Shown piece by piece: positions 36,211 to 46,800 of a stretch of DNA of 64,000 nt. Origin of the DNA: Dryas octopetala (taxonomy: Eukaryota > Streptophyta > Magnoliopsida > Rosales > Rosaceae); the NCBI GenBank assembly GCA_963921425.1, contig OY992833.1:22963454-23027453 (forward strand), read 5' to 3'. The position numbers and the translations under genes are program-made. The notes beneath the pieces are model-generated. The model saw only the letters and a list, made by a program, of their open reading frames with translations, was not told where the DNA came from and did not search any database. Position 1 is the stretch's first letter. Each line of letters begins with the position of its first letter.

Positions 36211-39200
36211 AGAAATTGCAAGACTCCCTTTCATAAGATTACCAGAAATCCACTGCCCCCAAATGTGTTTGGGCCCCACTATCTCCCGCTATAGGTTTTA
36301 TCTCTTGATTATTCAAAGCTTCCAACATTGTTTTTGGGCCAAAAATGATACTTCTGATTTCAAACTATTGCAATGTCAAGCCATTTTTGTTGAACAAATC
36401 CGACAATGCTTCTGCTGTAATATATGATACTGTTATACTGCTTTCATAACAGTGCAAGGAATCCTTATACAATATTAATTAGCATATCTGTTGTGAGATC
36501 TTGAAACTAGCTTCAATGGTGTTCAGTGGATTTTGTTAAGAGAGACCTTAATGAAGTATGAAGAATTGCCCATCCCATCTCCCTTGGTGGAAGATATGGA
36601 GTATTTCCTGGTCCACCTTTTTTTGGGAGAGATTGTAAAACCCTTTATACATATTCTGTATAAACACACAATCTAAAAACACTAGACATGTATAATCACC
36701 ATTGCATAAGTATAACACATGTGAGAATAAACTTACCTGAAGAAGCCATGTCGTCCAACCAGCACAGAGTACCAAATAGCATAGATCGATGATTTGTGTG
36801 GTCAGGGACCTGAGCCTTATATAGAGTCTTGATAAAACCGTGTACCTCCCATTAAGATATCTATGGTTCAATCCTAGTATAACTCTATATAATGACTAAT
36901 TAATTAATGCTTTGTTTATAGTATAAGGCAGCTCACTATCATAATCCCATTCTGATCGATTAGGAATATGACTTAGTTGAGCTTAAACTGTTGTAGTTTG
37001 ATTAATACTCCTATCACTTGGCTCTTAAGTTTTATTAGCATTGTCAGCATCCGAATAGAACAAGGATTGAGTTCATTAATTTCTTACAAGAGATCTGGAG
37101 TAGTATCGGCCAAACAATTTGTGGCCTCCACATATATAGAGCTGGGCAGCAACAAATATTCAAGTAGATTTAGGGTTTAATTTGGACATGTATATCAACT
37201 AAACAAACTGTATTATCATGTGCTAGCCAAAAAAATGATGATTTGTATTTGTTAGTTCAGTTTTCTCAACTAAAGCTGCATATGAAAATTGTTGGATCAA
37301 TGAATTACCATATGTTTGTAACTCTAATTTGTAATATTGTGTTGTCACATTAATATGGTGCAACTTGAAAGGAGATGACTAATTCTTATCCTTTTTTTTT
37401 TTTGTAATCGAGGGTGTCGTGGGCCAGTTTTCACGTACCTCCCTTGAGCATGTCTAATTCTTATCTTTAATATTAAGAAAACACTGTTGAAATATATCAA
37501 CCATACTGGGTATTTATTCCTCTCATAAGAGTCAAGTTGGAGCCTGAGCCACATATAAATTGATTTAACCCGCAAATTACCCTTTGCATAAGAGACTGCA
37601 GCTGGAATGGTTTTGGTCTTGTTTTTTTTATTTATGAATATTTGATTCTTGAACCCGCAATTTTCCGAGTCGTTTTTCAGAGAAGAAAGATGAGGGGTGA
37701 GGGAAGGAGGGGATTGGGGGGGAATTACTTATGTCGTTTAGTGATTTGGTCTGAATAGTCACTCAAATCGCGTCACAGAATTAGTAGAGTAGTAAAAAAT
37801 GTATACTAGTACAATTATCATACATCCTTACAAAGTAAGACGAAACTATTTTGAGGGGTGTAGGCTTACAAAATTATTTTGAATATGCATATATATGTTT
37901 TGAGGGGTGTAGTGTCACTCAAAAAATGTGTTATACCATTTATATATGCTAATTGTATGATGATTTAATATATGTATAATAAACACAGTTTCACAATTTC
38001 GTATTAATTTTTTTAATATGGAAAAAATACATATATCTTTTATAATTTTTAGATACTATTGAAATTATGTGAGAAATATATTGAGATATTGGTGAGAATT
38101 AAATGGTTTTAAAATAAATGTAATGGCTCTTTTTGGATAGATATAGGTAGACAAGGAATCTCCTGCATCAGTTGGTAGTCGACATTGGACTCACAAAGGT
38201 ACTTGATAATTCCTTTTGTTTTTTTTTTTTCTTTTTTGTGTTATTTAATCATGTAGTTGGATTTAATTGTTTTATGTTCTTTTCAAACAGACTCAGAAAA
38301 TATTGATGGAAGGATCCATCCAGTGCTCCAGTGCTCTCAGGCCATTTATGATGAATTTGGGGAACCACATGGTGACCATATATAATGAGCATGGAGCAGA
38401 TCGAAAATGAATATATATGCTGATGGTAATGGCCATAAAGAATAAGCAGCATGTGGTAGTCACGATGGGCATGGAGCTGAAAATGATGATCCTAATGAGC
38501 CATGATTTTCATTAGCTCACATGCACTGTGGAATTTCATGGTAATGGGCAATGTATTTTGTTTTAGGTGAATCAATGCAATAGATAATAGTTTTAGCAGT
38601 ACTATATAGTATGATGTGTTTGTTTTATGAAGTATAGTAAGCTCGATCAAACGGTAAGGAACAAGCCACTAGTTAGGTTTCGATCTATAAATTAACTCCA
38701 TGTAAAAAGATAAAGCTAATTAATATGCATGTGAGATGCAAAAGATACAAACACACTCATTCCTGAACACAAAAATTTGTAAAGTACTTGAACTCCAAGG
38801 AAAATGTAAAGAAGTAACACGCTAATAGCCTAATACTAATTAATGAATGAACATATATGCTATGCACTCTGCAGTTACTTTTATATCGCTTCTTTTCTCC
38901 TTAATGGAAAAACTAGCTTGCAGAACGAATGAGCTAGCAAGGCATGAAACAAATTAATGCCAAAATAGCCAGCTCCATGTGTTGAGGGAATCATGATGCC
39001 AAAATCAGTCAAATGGCTATAGAGGAAATTTAGAGTCCAAACGGGTTAGCCATATCCAAGATGTGTACGTGTCATATATTGAGATGTGTTATGCGCAAAT
39101 AGCCAAGGAAAAAAAAAATTACAGCTTGCACCAGTAAGATCATGAGGGCAACGCATTGACCTCATCAGTCAGAAAACAGATCCCCCTAACCATGTAAATC

Positions 39201-39779
39201 TTGAAAGGTTTCATAATTCATATGCATGGAGATCAGTTCAAACAAGAAGAAATAAGCCACATATAATTGATCGATCTAACCCGCAAGTTATCCCTAATTT
39301 GCAACTGGCATTGTTTTGGTTTTTTTGATGAATATTTGATCGTTGCACCCACAATTTTCTTAGTCGTTTTTCATTTCGATTCTTTCTCATTTCTCATTAT
39401 GTTCTTAAATAGTGTTCAAATAGAGGGGGAAGAGGGACAGCTTTATAGAGAAAAAAGATGAGGGGGAAGGAAGGAAGTGGGGGGGGGGGGGAAGTACTTA
39501 TGTAGTTTTGTAGGATGAACGTGTTGATTTGTATAGTAAAAATACAATTTTCTAATTAGGTCACTCAAATGGCGTCACATAATTAGTATAATAAAAAATA
39601 CTTATCATACTATACAAATCTTTACAAAGTAAAACGAAGCATAAACAATTATTAAAGTATTGTCATAACATAGTATAAATGGTATTTTTGCCGATACCAA
39701 ATTTGACACTTTTTATACCATACCATTCGGTATTTTACAGTACGGTTTGCCGTTTTTTTCGATACATAATAAGGTAAAA
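36211..39779. other. Downstream DNA of copy B, no clear gene
   Basis: Contains stretches at about 37300-37870 and 39200-39660 that are diverged copies of each other (GAATATTTGATC, GTCGTTTTTCA, a G-run, then TCACTCAAATGGCGTCACA-like sequence), so the duplicated unit is larger than the gene. A weak exon-like block with acceptor CAAACAG at about 38290 and minus-strand open frames at 36548-36871 could not be assigned. Confidence 0.45.
37391..37453 (-). mobile_element. 63-bp tail-end retro-insertion with 12-bp TSD
   Basis: CTAATTCTTATC at 37379-37390 and 37454-37465 flanks an insert whose T-run abuts the left copy. On the minus strand it ends CACCCTCGATTAC-A(n). It looks like the last 50 bp of a LINE or SINE. 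Confidence 0.7.
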
Positions 39780-40021
39780 AAAACTCACCCCTACGCTAGC
39801 GTATTCATATAAACACACTTCAGTCCCGCGCTAGAATTCGTTTAACCGTAAATAAGATTTAAAGAGCGCTAATGCATAGTGCTTTACGTGGAACTCTTTC
39901 CATACTTTTTAATAAATGAGATACTTTTCGTATTTGAAATGCACGGCGTTTATTGAAATTATTGTGATCAACTTTATTAATTAATTATCTACACGACTTT
40001 TTTTTTCTAACTTATTAAATT

Positions 40022-40965
40022 CTTTTTTTTTTTGGGCAAGTGTGAAGAGATTCATTAAAGAGGCACCAAGCCAGGAAAAAACAACAAAAGGGCCAAGGCC
40101 CAAAGAAAAAACAAGAGAAAAACAGCCCAAACAAGAGGCCCAACTCAAGAAGAGAAGGTGCAGACTGAGCTAAACAAGAAAAAAAGAAAACACGATAACC
40201 CTAATCCTGATACAGGGAGGAGCAGCCGCCGCCAAGACCGAATTCTGTCACCAACCACGCGGGTTCGCAGCGAGATGAGCCACAGCCACAAGCGCACTCC
40301 AGCCACAAAATAGCAACCAAAACCCAAACTGAAACCCCGACAAAAGCGCAAAAACCCAAACCAAAACTCACTAGGCAAACACCAAGATCCAAACATCACC
40401 TTCCAGAACGGCAAACATGGCCCCTGCAAAATGGAACAACACTGAGAGATGGGTATGTAATGGGGTGACGGGGACGAACCGCACGGCACCCACTGAGACA
40501 ACTCGCCGAATAGGCGGGTAAGGCAGGAGGAAGATCCATTCAGATTTGGGGTTTGAGGAGTGAGAAGGTTGAAGGAGAGAATGGTAATAGAGGTGAAGTA
40601 CTGAGGAGGAGAGAGAGGGATGATGGTGTAGGCATGGAAATCTAGGGATTCAAAATGTGGGTTGCAGGAGAAAGGATTAGGAGATAAAAGAGAAAGAGTA
40701 AAGGGTAAAATAGCTCCCAAAGAAGAGAGAGGAGCTCCCATTAACAGGAGAGCAGCTGAGACAGAACTCAGGGAAGGAACACCCATTTCGGGTGGAAAAC
40801 AAAGGAAAGAGAGAAGGGGCAGGAGGGAGAGGGACAGAGGAGCACCCCTCTCCCTCCTGAAGCTTGCTGGTGTGTGGAGGAGAGAGAACAGAGGTTTTTT
40901 GTTTCACAAGACTTTTGTTTCACAACTTCTATATTGTCTTTTCTTGTCCTACAGCTTTTTTTTTT
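40022..40965 (-). mobile_element. Insertion in copy C, possibly a 5'-truncated retroelement
   Basis: About 0.95 kb not present in copies A and B. The left edge is a T-run (40022-40033), as expected for the poly(A) tail of a minus-strand retroelement, followed by GGCCCAA-rich sequence. Long minus-strand frames (40786-40145) are low-complexity and unrecognised. I could not find a target duplication, so the boundaries are approximate. Confidence 0.4.
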
Positions 40966-40999
40966 TTTTTTTTGAGTGCATATTCTTGCTCTAAAACTT

Positions 41000-41017
41000 T
41001 TTTTTTTTTTTTGGCCA
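41000..41017 (-). mobile_element. Micro-insertion TGGCC-A13 (antisense) with 15-bp TSD
   Basis: CTTGCTCTAAAACTT at 40985-40999 is repeated exactly at 41018-41032; the T-run abuts the left copy. Confidence 0.75.
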
Positions 41018-41180
41018 CTTGCTCTAAAACTTAAATCGGAAACACTGTCATCCATTAGCTCAATTCTTAAACCAGTTTAAACGTTCATTGTTTTTAGACA
41101 CATTGAGCGTGCAGCATTGCGCACTCTATCATTTTCCTAGTCAGTCAGTATGACATAATTCCATGACCTGGTGACCAATC

Positions 41181-41200
41181 TTTTTTTTTTTTTTGAAATG
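41181..41200 (-). mobile_element. Micro-insertion CATTTC-A14 (antisense) with 12-bp TSD
   Basis: TGGTGACCAATC at 41169-41180 is repeated exactly at 41201-41212. Copies A (about 33098-33110) and B (about 35770-35782) have a single uninterrupted copy of this CCAAT-box region, which proves the insertion. Confidence 0.85.
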
Positions 41201-41468
41201 TGGTGACCAATCATTATATGTGTGAGATGTGGCAATAACAAATTAGAGGCTGCCACATGTAAGTATTTATTGGCAATAAACCTTCAAAACATAATAGAGG
41301 TAGACGTACTGCAGACACCCACTATATATTGGTTAAGATGTAGAGGTGGTGCAAAACATAATAGAGATCTATCAGTATCCACTGCAAGAAAGGACTTTGG
41401 GGATTTCGTCGCCCAAAGTCTGAGTTTGAGTTTTTTCTTGCTTGGCCTAGCTCTCGTTTTAGAAAGAA

Positions 41469-41958
41469 ATGGAGGAAAATCAAAGCATCCTTCAGTTCTC
41501 AAGTCGGAAGAGGCTGAAAACCAAACATTTTTTGATTCAGAATCTAACTTCACATCGGAATAATGATTTACCAGAAAATGTAAGTCAATTTCTTTTATCT
41601 CTTGTTATATGTAAGATTCTCATTTTTTTTTCTTTTTTATTTGTTCTCAAACTGACACAAACATCTTTTTGTTTCAGATCAAGATTCTAGTTCAACTTCA
41701 CATCGGACCAATGACAAATCACCAGAAGATGTAAGACTCTCGATAACTGATCCCTAATTGTTATATATAATTTTAATTTCTAATATTTTTTTTAATATCA
41801 ATCGAGTTTCAGTTTCTTCCATGGCTTTGAATATTAATTTTCTTAATGTGAATTAATAACAGGATGAAGACTGTATCGAGATGAAGTTATCTCCATACTC
41901 TGGACTTGATCTTGAGAAGCCTCAACACCAATTGGAGATGGTCATAATATTAGTTTGA
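41469..41958 (+). CDS. Small duplicated gene, copy C (three exons), unrecognised
   Basis: Exons 41469-41579, 41678-41730 and 41863-41958. Exon 1 codes MEENQSILQFSSRKRLKTKH and 17 more residues. Exons 2 and 3 read DQDSSSTSHRTNDKSPED and DEDCIEMKLSPYSGLDLEKP to a TGA. Exon 2 is a duplicate of the end of exon 1 (TSHR-ND motif in both). Exons 2-3 share a frame, but exon 1 to exon 2 is one base short with the obvious GT/AG sites, so the protein is either spliced differently or this copy is also broken. Charged, probably nuclear, about 85 residues; no family recognised. A CCAAT box and TATATATT upstream (41312-41330) are shared with copies A and B. Confidence 0.4.
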
Positions 41959-42830
41959 TCATGTAGTTAGGGCTGGGCAGTGCTGACAGGATTCAGAGGA
42001 ACCATAGGTATCAGCCAAACAAGATGTGGGCAGCAAGGAAGTACTCAGGCAGAGTTGTGCGCAGCAAGGAATTAGTACTCAAGCAGAGATTAGAGTTAGG
42101 GTTAGGATTAGGGTTTGGATTACGTATACCAAAAACAAAATGTAATTGTGCTAGCCAGAAAATGATGATGTGTAATTGTTATTTCAATTTCTCAACTAAA
42201 ATAGCATAGGAAATTATCGGATCAATGATTTACCAAATATTTGTAACTTTTATTTGTAAATTATTAATATTTATTTTTCTAGCTTATAAGAGTTAAATTA
42301 GTTGTTCTTTTACATACAACAACATAATTAATCAATCTAACTCGCAGAATATCTTTTACATGACATAACAAATTGTTTTTCGATAAATATTAATTCGATC
42401 TTGCACCTTGAATATTCCAATTCATTTCCTGTTTTGATTCTTTCACATTTCAATCTCGAATGGAAAGATTTTTTTGTCGTTCAAGATTGATACACACACG
42501 GTGCGACAGGTGCATAATTGTACAATTACTCATTTTAAAGATATTATTAATTTTCATTTTTGGTATATTGGCGGGCCGAAGCCCAACAATAAAAGACTAA
42601 CCAGCCAAATCTTATCTAAGCCCATACGAAACCAACTCATCTGCAAAGTGCAATAATAAGAATATATTTACTTTTGTTTTTGAGAAGAACAATATATTTA
42701 CTTAAAAATGATATATCTGATATTTCAAAAAAAAAAAAAAAGCTGTTTTTTTTTATATTATCAGGCCAAAAAAAAAGAGACCAAAATATTTGATGGCATA
42801 TATTTAAAATTAACACGTGGCACGTGCACA
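41959..42830. other. Downstream of copy C, no gene seen
   Basis: GGGTTAGGATTAGGGTTTGG-like telomere-type words occur at about 42087-42118 but are too few to be an array. The stretch 42290-42450 is a third diverged match to the copy-B downstream DNA. Confidence 0.5.
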
Positions 42831-43848
42831 GTTGAAAAACCCAGGGAAAATTACAAAATTGTTGAGGCCAATTAAGAGTGTTTTAAAGTTTCGCGGTTAT
42901 GCCCTCCATCCAATCTCTCATTTCATTCCTCCTCTACTTGTCTTCTCATTCTCTTCTACTCAACCACTACCGCCATCTCACAGTTCCAGTGCTGCTCGAT
43001 TGCTCTCTCACCTCTATGCCTCACAACGTGGACACTCTCTAATCGGTGAGCAAACAATCATCCTAGCTCCATTTCCTCTTTCAATTTCTCTCTCTATGTT
43101 AGGGTTATCAAATTCCTGAATTTCAAGCGCTTTACTTAACGTGTTGGTGCTTTGGGACTTCGATCTCTGTTTGGTTGCTGAGAAAGCCGCGAACAGGAAA
43201 AGAAAGCGGAATTTGTCTATTTTTTACTGTTTTTTGTTTTTAATGGAATTTTTTTCCTCTGCTCGGAGTTTTTTTTTTTTTGGGGGATCGGTTTTTAGCT
43301 GATTGTATCGCTTAAGAACTTTCTTTTGTGCTATTTTGAAAGAAATGGAGCTTAGGATTTTGTGAACTTTTGTGTTCGAGAGTGGATTTACTGTTATTTT
43401 CCTGCTCGATTCTCGGCAACCAAACGCTAATACCAAGTTATCTGGTTGAGGTAGCTTTAGTTTTGAGCTCCATGGTCAAGAACTAAGAAATTTTTTCTTC
43501 CCTAGTTTTTACATAAAATTGGCGGGAAAATGGAGAATTTAATTTAATTTTTTTATTTTTAAAAGATCATATTGTTCACATATATAGAGGATTGAAATAC
43601 AAGCTTTATTATACTCAAGTGAAATTATGAATTTTTCTTCTTGTAGGATGGAAGATAGGATTAGTGTAGATTATGATGTAATCTGAAGTTTCGTAGGATG
43701 ATTCGATCTGAGGCAACCACATATTACTTGCATATTTTGTTATTGATATTGGCATAAATTAGTGTGCGGCCTTGCTCTTTCTTTTGGGTATTACTTTGCT
43801 GACTTATGTTTTCTTCGTTTTATGTTTCAGATCACAAGGAATTTAGTC
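42831..43848 (+). promoter_or_regulatory. Promoter and 5' UTR (with intron) of ALY
   Basis: A CT-rich leader exon ends at 43045 with G/GTGAGC, and the next exon starts at 43831 after TTTCAG, so the 785-bp first intron lies in the 5' UTR. A TTTCGCGG near-match to the E2F site is at 42889-42896. A canonical one (TTTCCCGCC on the minus strand) is at 43521-43529 in the UTR intron. Confidence 0.55.
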
Positions 43849-46800
43849 ATGCCCCCGACAAGAAAATCAAGGAGTGTGAATAAGCGATTTTCTTATATTA
43901 ACGAGGATGCTTCTAATAGATATGGAGAGAATGCCAACAGAAGTGGGCAGAAAGTGAGTCCTGACTTTGATCGGAGGATGTTTGTTATCAGAAATTTGTT
44001 GTAATTGAGTATCTTTGTATTCCTTTATTATTCTTATTATCTGGATGCTTTTTCTCCGTCCTCTCATGTGCAGAAGAGAAAGTTATCTGACATGTTAGGG
44101 CCTCAATGGAGCAAGGAAGAGCTAGAGCATTTCTATGAAGCATACCGCAAGTATGGAAAAGACTGGAAGAAGGTTAGTACAAATTTATGATACTCTTCAC
44201 ATGACTAACAAATTAGGGCCCCCAGTAAGCTTACTAGTTTACTTATAATTTGTGTTTTTAGGTGGCTGCTATAGTACGTCACCGGTCTGTGGAAATGGTA
44301 GAGGCCCTTTACACTATGAATAAGGTATGTGCAGGATATACTGACTTTTATATTGTAATGCATCTGGACTCTATCTTGATCCATACGATAGAGTCCAGAT
44401 GCATCAAACTTAATGTCTAAAAGATTTGTTGATGGTCATGGTATTTTATTATTTTCCTTCTTCTGATGCGAGGCATTGCAATTATATTCACAGTGGAAGG
44501 TTTTCCTCTACTGACTTAAGTTCTGGTGTTTCCATGTCACTACAAGTCCACCATGGTTTGGAGTTTCGAGTTGTTTGAGAAAACTCTAATTATATAAGAT
44601 TTGGCACCATTTTAGTCAGTTGAACAGACTTCAGTCAATGTTTGATGAATTTTTTTATTTTTTTATGAGAAACAAATTTATTAAGCATAAAACCATAGTA
44701 CAAATTACAAAGGTTCAGTGGACAAGAGATCCACCTTCATCCTGATACAAAAACATCAGAACAAAACCAGAACTCCTCTTACATGATTTACATCTACCTC
44801 ATCGCAGCTCCCCAATCTAGTAGAATAACAGAAAATGATAGATCCCTAAAAAATGGAGGCACTGAAGCCCATGACAATGCTCAAAGTCTGACTTCATCCC
44901 ATGAGATTTCTAGTTCATCCCGGTATAATCCTCAAAGTTTTCTGTCCAATCAAATTACCCACAAAACAGCTAGCACCCTATAATTCCTCAGGATCTTTGC
45001 ATTCCTCCTTCCTCCAAAAGCCTTAAGCTTTTCACAAAAAATCTTTGAAGGTAATTGTGGAATAACCCAACAGACCCCAGCAGCCTCAACCAACCACCAC
45101 CATAGCCCCAAAGAATATGGACAGTATAAGAACAAATAAGTCCCCGATTCCATCTCTTGCTTGCACCGTGCACACCAATTAGGAGACAGACAAGCATTGG
45201 GTCTTCTTCTTGGGATCAAATCAAATGTGCTTGCCTTTTCATGAGCAATTATCCAAGCCAAAAACCCGTACCTTAGGAGGGGCACTAGACTTCCAAATCA
45301 TTGATGAAATTTTGTTGTTTGAGTTTTTCAATCTCATATGAATTTAAAAAACAGAATTCGAATTGGCAGAGCTTGAGTAAACACATTAAGTTTTATGTTT
45401 ACAATTGGACAAAATTTGCTGATTCCACAATTTTGAATGTCTATGTGTACCCAGCAGAAAAGTTAATGTCTATGCTTTTTATGTTAAATATGTCTTAATT
45501 TTTTTTATAAAAAAATCATAACCTTTATCTATAGCATGTGGTGAATCAGGATTGTGCTATATTTTCAGGCCTATTTATCTCTTCCTGAGGGTACTGCTTC
45601 TGTGGTTGGCCTAAAAGCAATGATGACTGACCACTACTGTCTACTGGTAAGATTGAATATCAATTTAACCAGGGTTTTGTAGATTACTATATGAACTTAC
45701 CTTCTGGGAGTATTCTTGTGGGTGGTTGTGGTACTTCAGATTGGCTTTACCTTTATTTTGAGCAAATCAATGGTCAGTTGTTTTTGTACTTCTACAAACA
45801 CTGCATGGGGGAAAAACTCATATAAGAGGACTCTGACCTTGCAGGGAGGAAGCGACAGTGAGCAAGAAAGCATTGAGGGTGCAGGAACCTCTAGAAAACC
45901 TCAAAAGCATGCAAGGGGAAAATTTCGGACTGACGCCTCAAAAGGATTAGAAGGATATATTCCAGATTTTTCACAGTCCCATTCAATTGCTGCAAGTAAT
46001 GACTGCCTGTCACTGTTGAAGAGTAGGCGCTCTGGTGGGAAATGATTGTGATTTGTGTGTGTGTGTTAATGTGTCTATGATTTGCATTTATATTGTTTGT
46101 TTTTTACTTTTAGGGAGGAGGTGGGGGTGTGGTTGTCTTTTACTCATCTGGTGCTTGGACCAAAGTAGTTTGACTGCTGCCTTTTATGCTGTTCAAGTCA
46201 TAGTTGCACACTATAATTTATAAGCAAAGCTTCAATACCTACTAGGAAAATATGGTGCAACTTGTGAAAAAATGTTGGTTTCTTGTTATGTATGTTTCCC
46301 CCCTTTGTCTTTGGAAAAGAGAAATTGGTGGCAGGTGCAAGAAATTAGTTTATTATTCAGCTTTAAATGCTATAATTTAGGGATTTGATTTTCAGCTTTA
46401 AATGTTATTCAAGTCTTTTTAGGTACTTTATTAATTTAGGATTCATCATATAAATAGGTCTTTGTATAATTGAATCCAAGAGTTTTGCATATTGAATTGA
46501 GATTACAGAATTAAAGTTGGCCTACTTTTCTTGCTCGTATTCTACTCCATATCTTCTCTATCTACATTTTTTATTTCCTTTTTTCTTCTTGGTTCTTTAA
46601 AAATTCATTTCCTCTTCTTTGGTTTTATTTTACATTTATTTCACTTCATTGATGTTAACTCCATGTTTGGAATTTCTTTCAGGAATTAGGCCTCATGCTG
46701 TTAAAAAAAGGACTCCTCGAGTCCCTGTAGCATATTCTTATGATAAAGATAACAGTAGAAAGTATTTTTCACCAGCCAGGCAAGGTTTAAAATTTAATGC

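Noticed and set aside
36548-36871. Minus-strand frame, with a PPREMGW-like string in another frame nearby
   Set aside because: Briefly resembled a cytochrome P450 N-terminal proline region, but the match is too short and no downstream exons follow.
40145-40994. Long minus- and plus-strand frames near 40.5 kb
   Set aside because: Low complexity, several mutually exclusive frames, no motif; part of an insertion specific to copy C.
42087-42118. Possible interstitial telomere repeat (TTAGGG-like words)
   Set aside because: Only a few irregular units, none of the TTTAGGG plant type in tandem.
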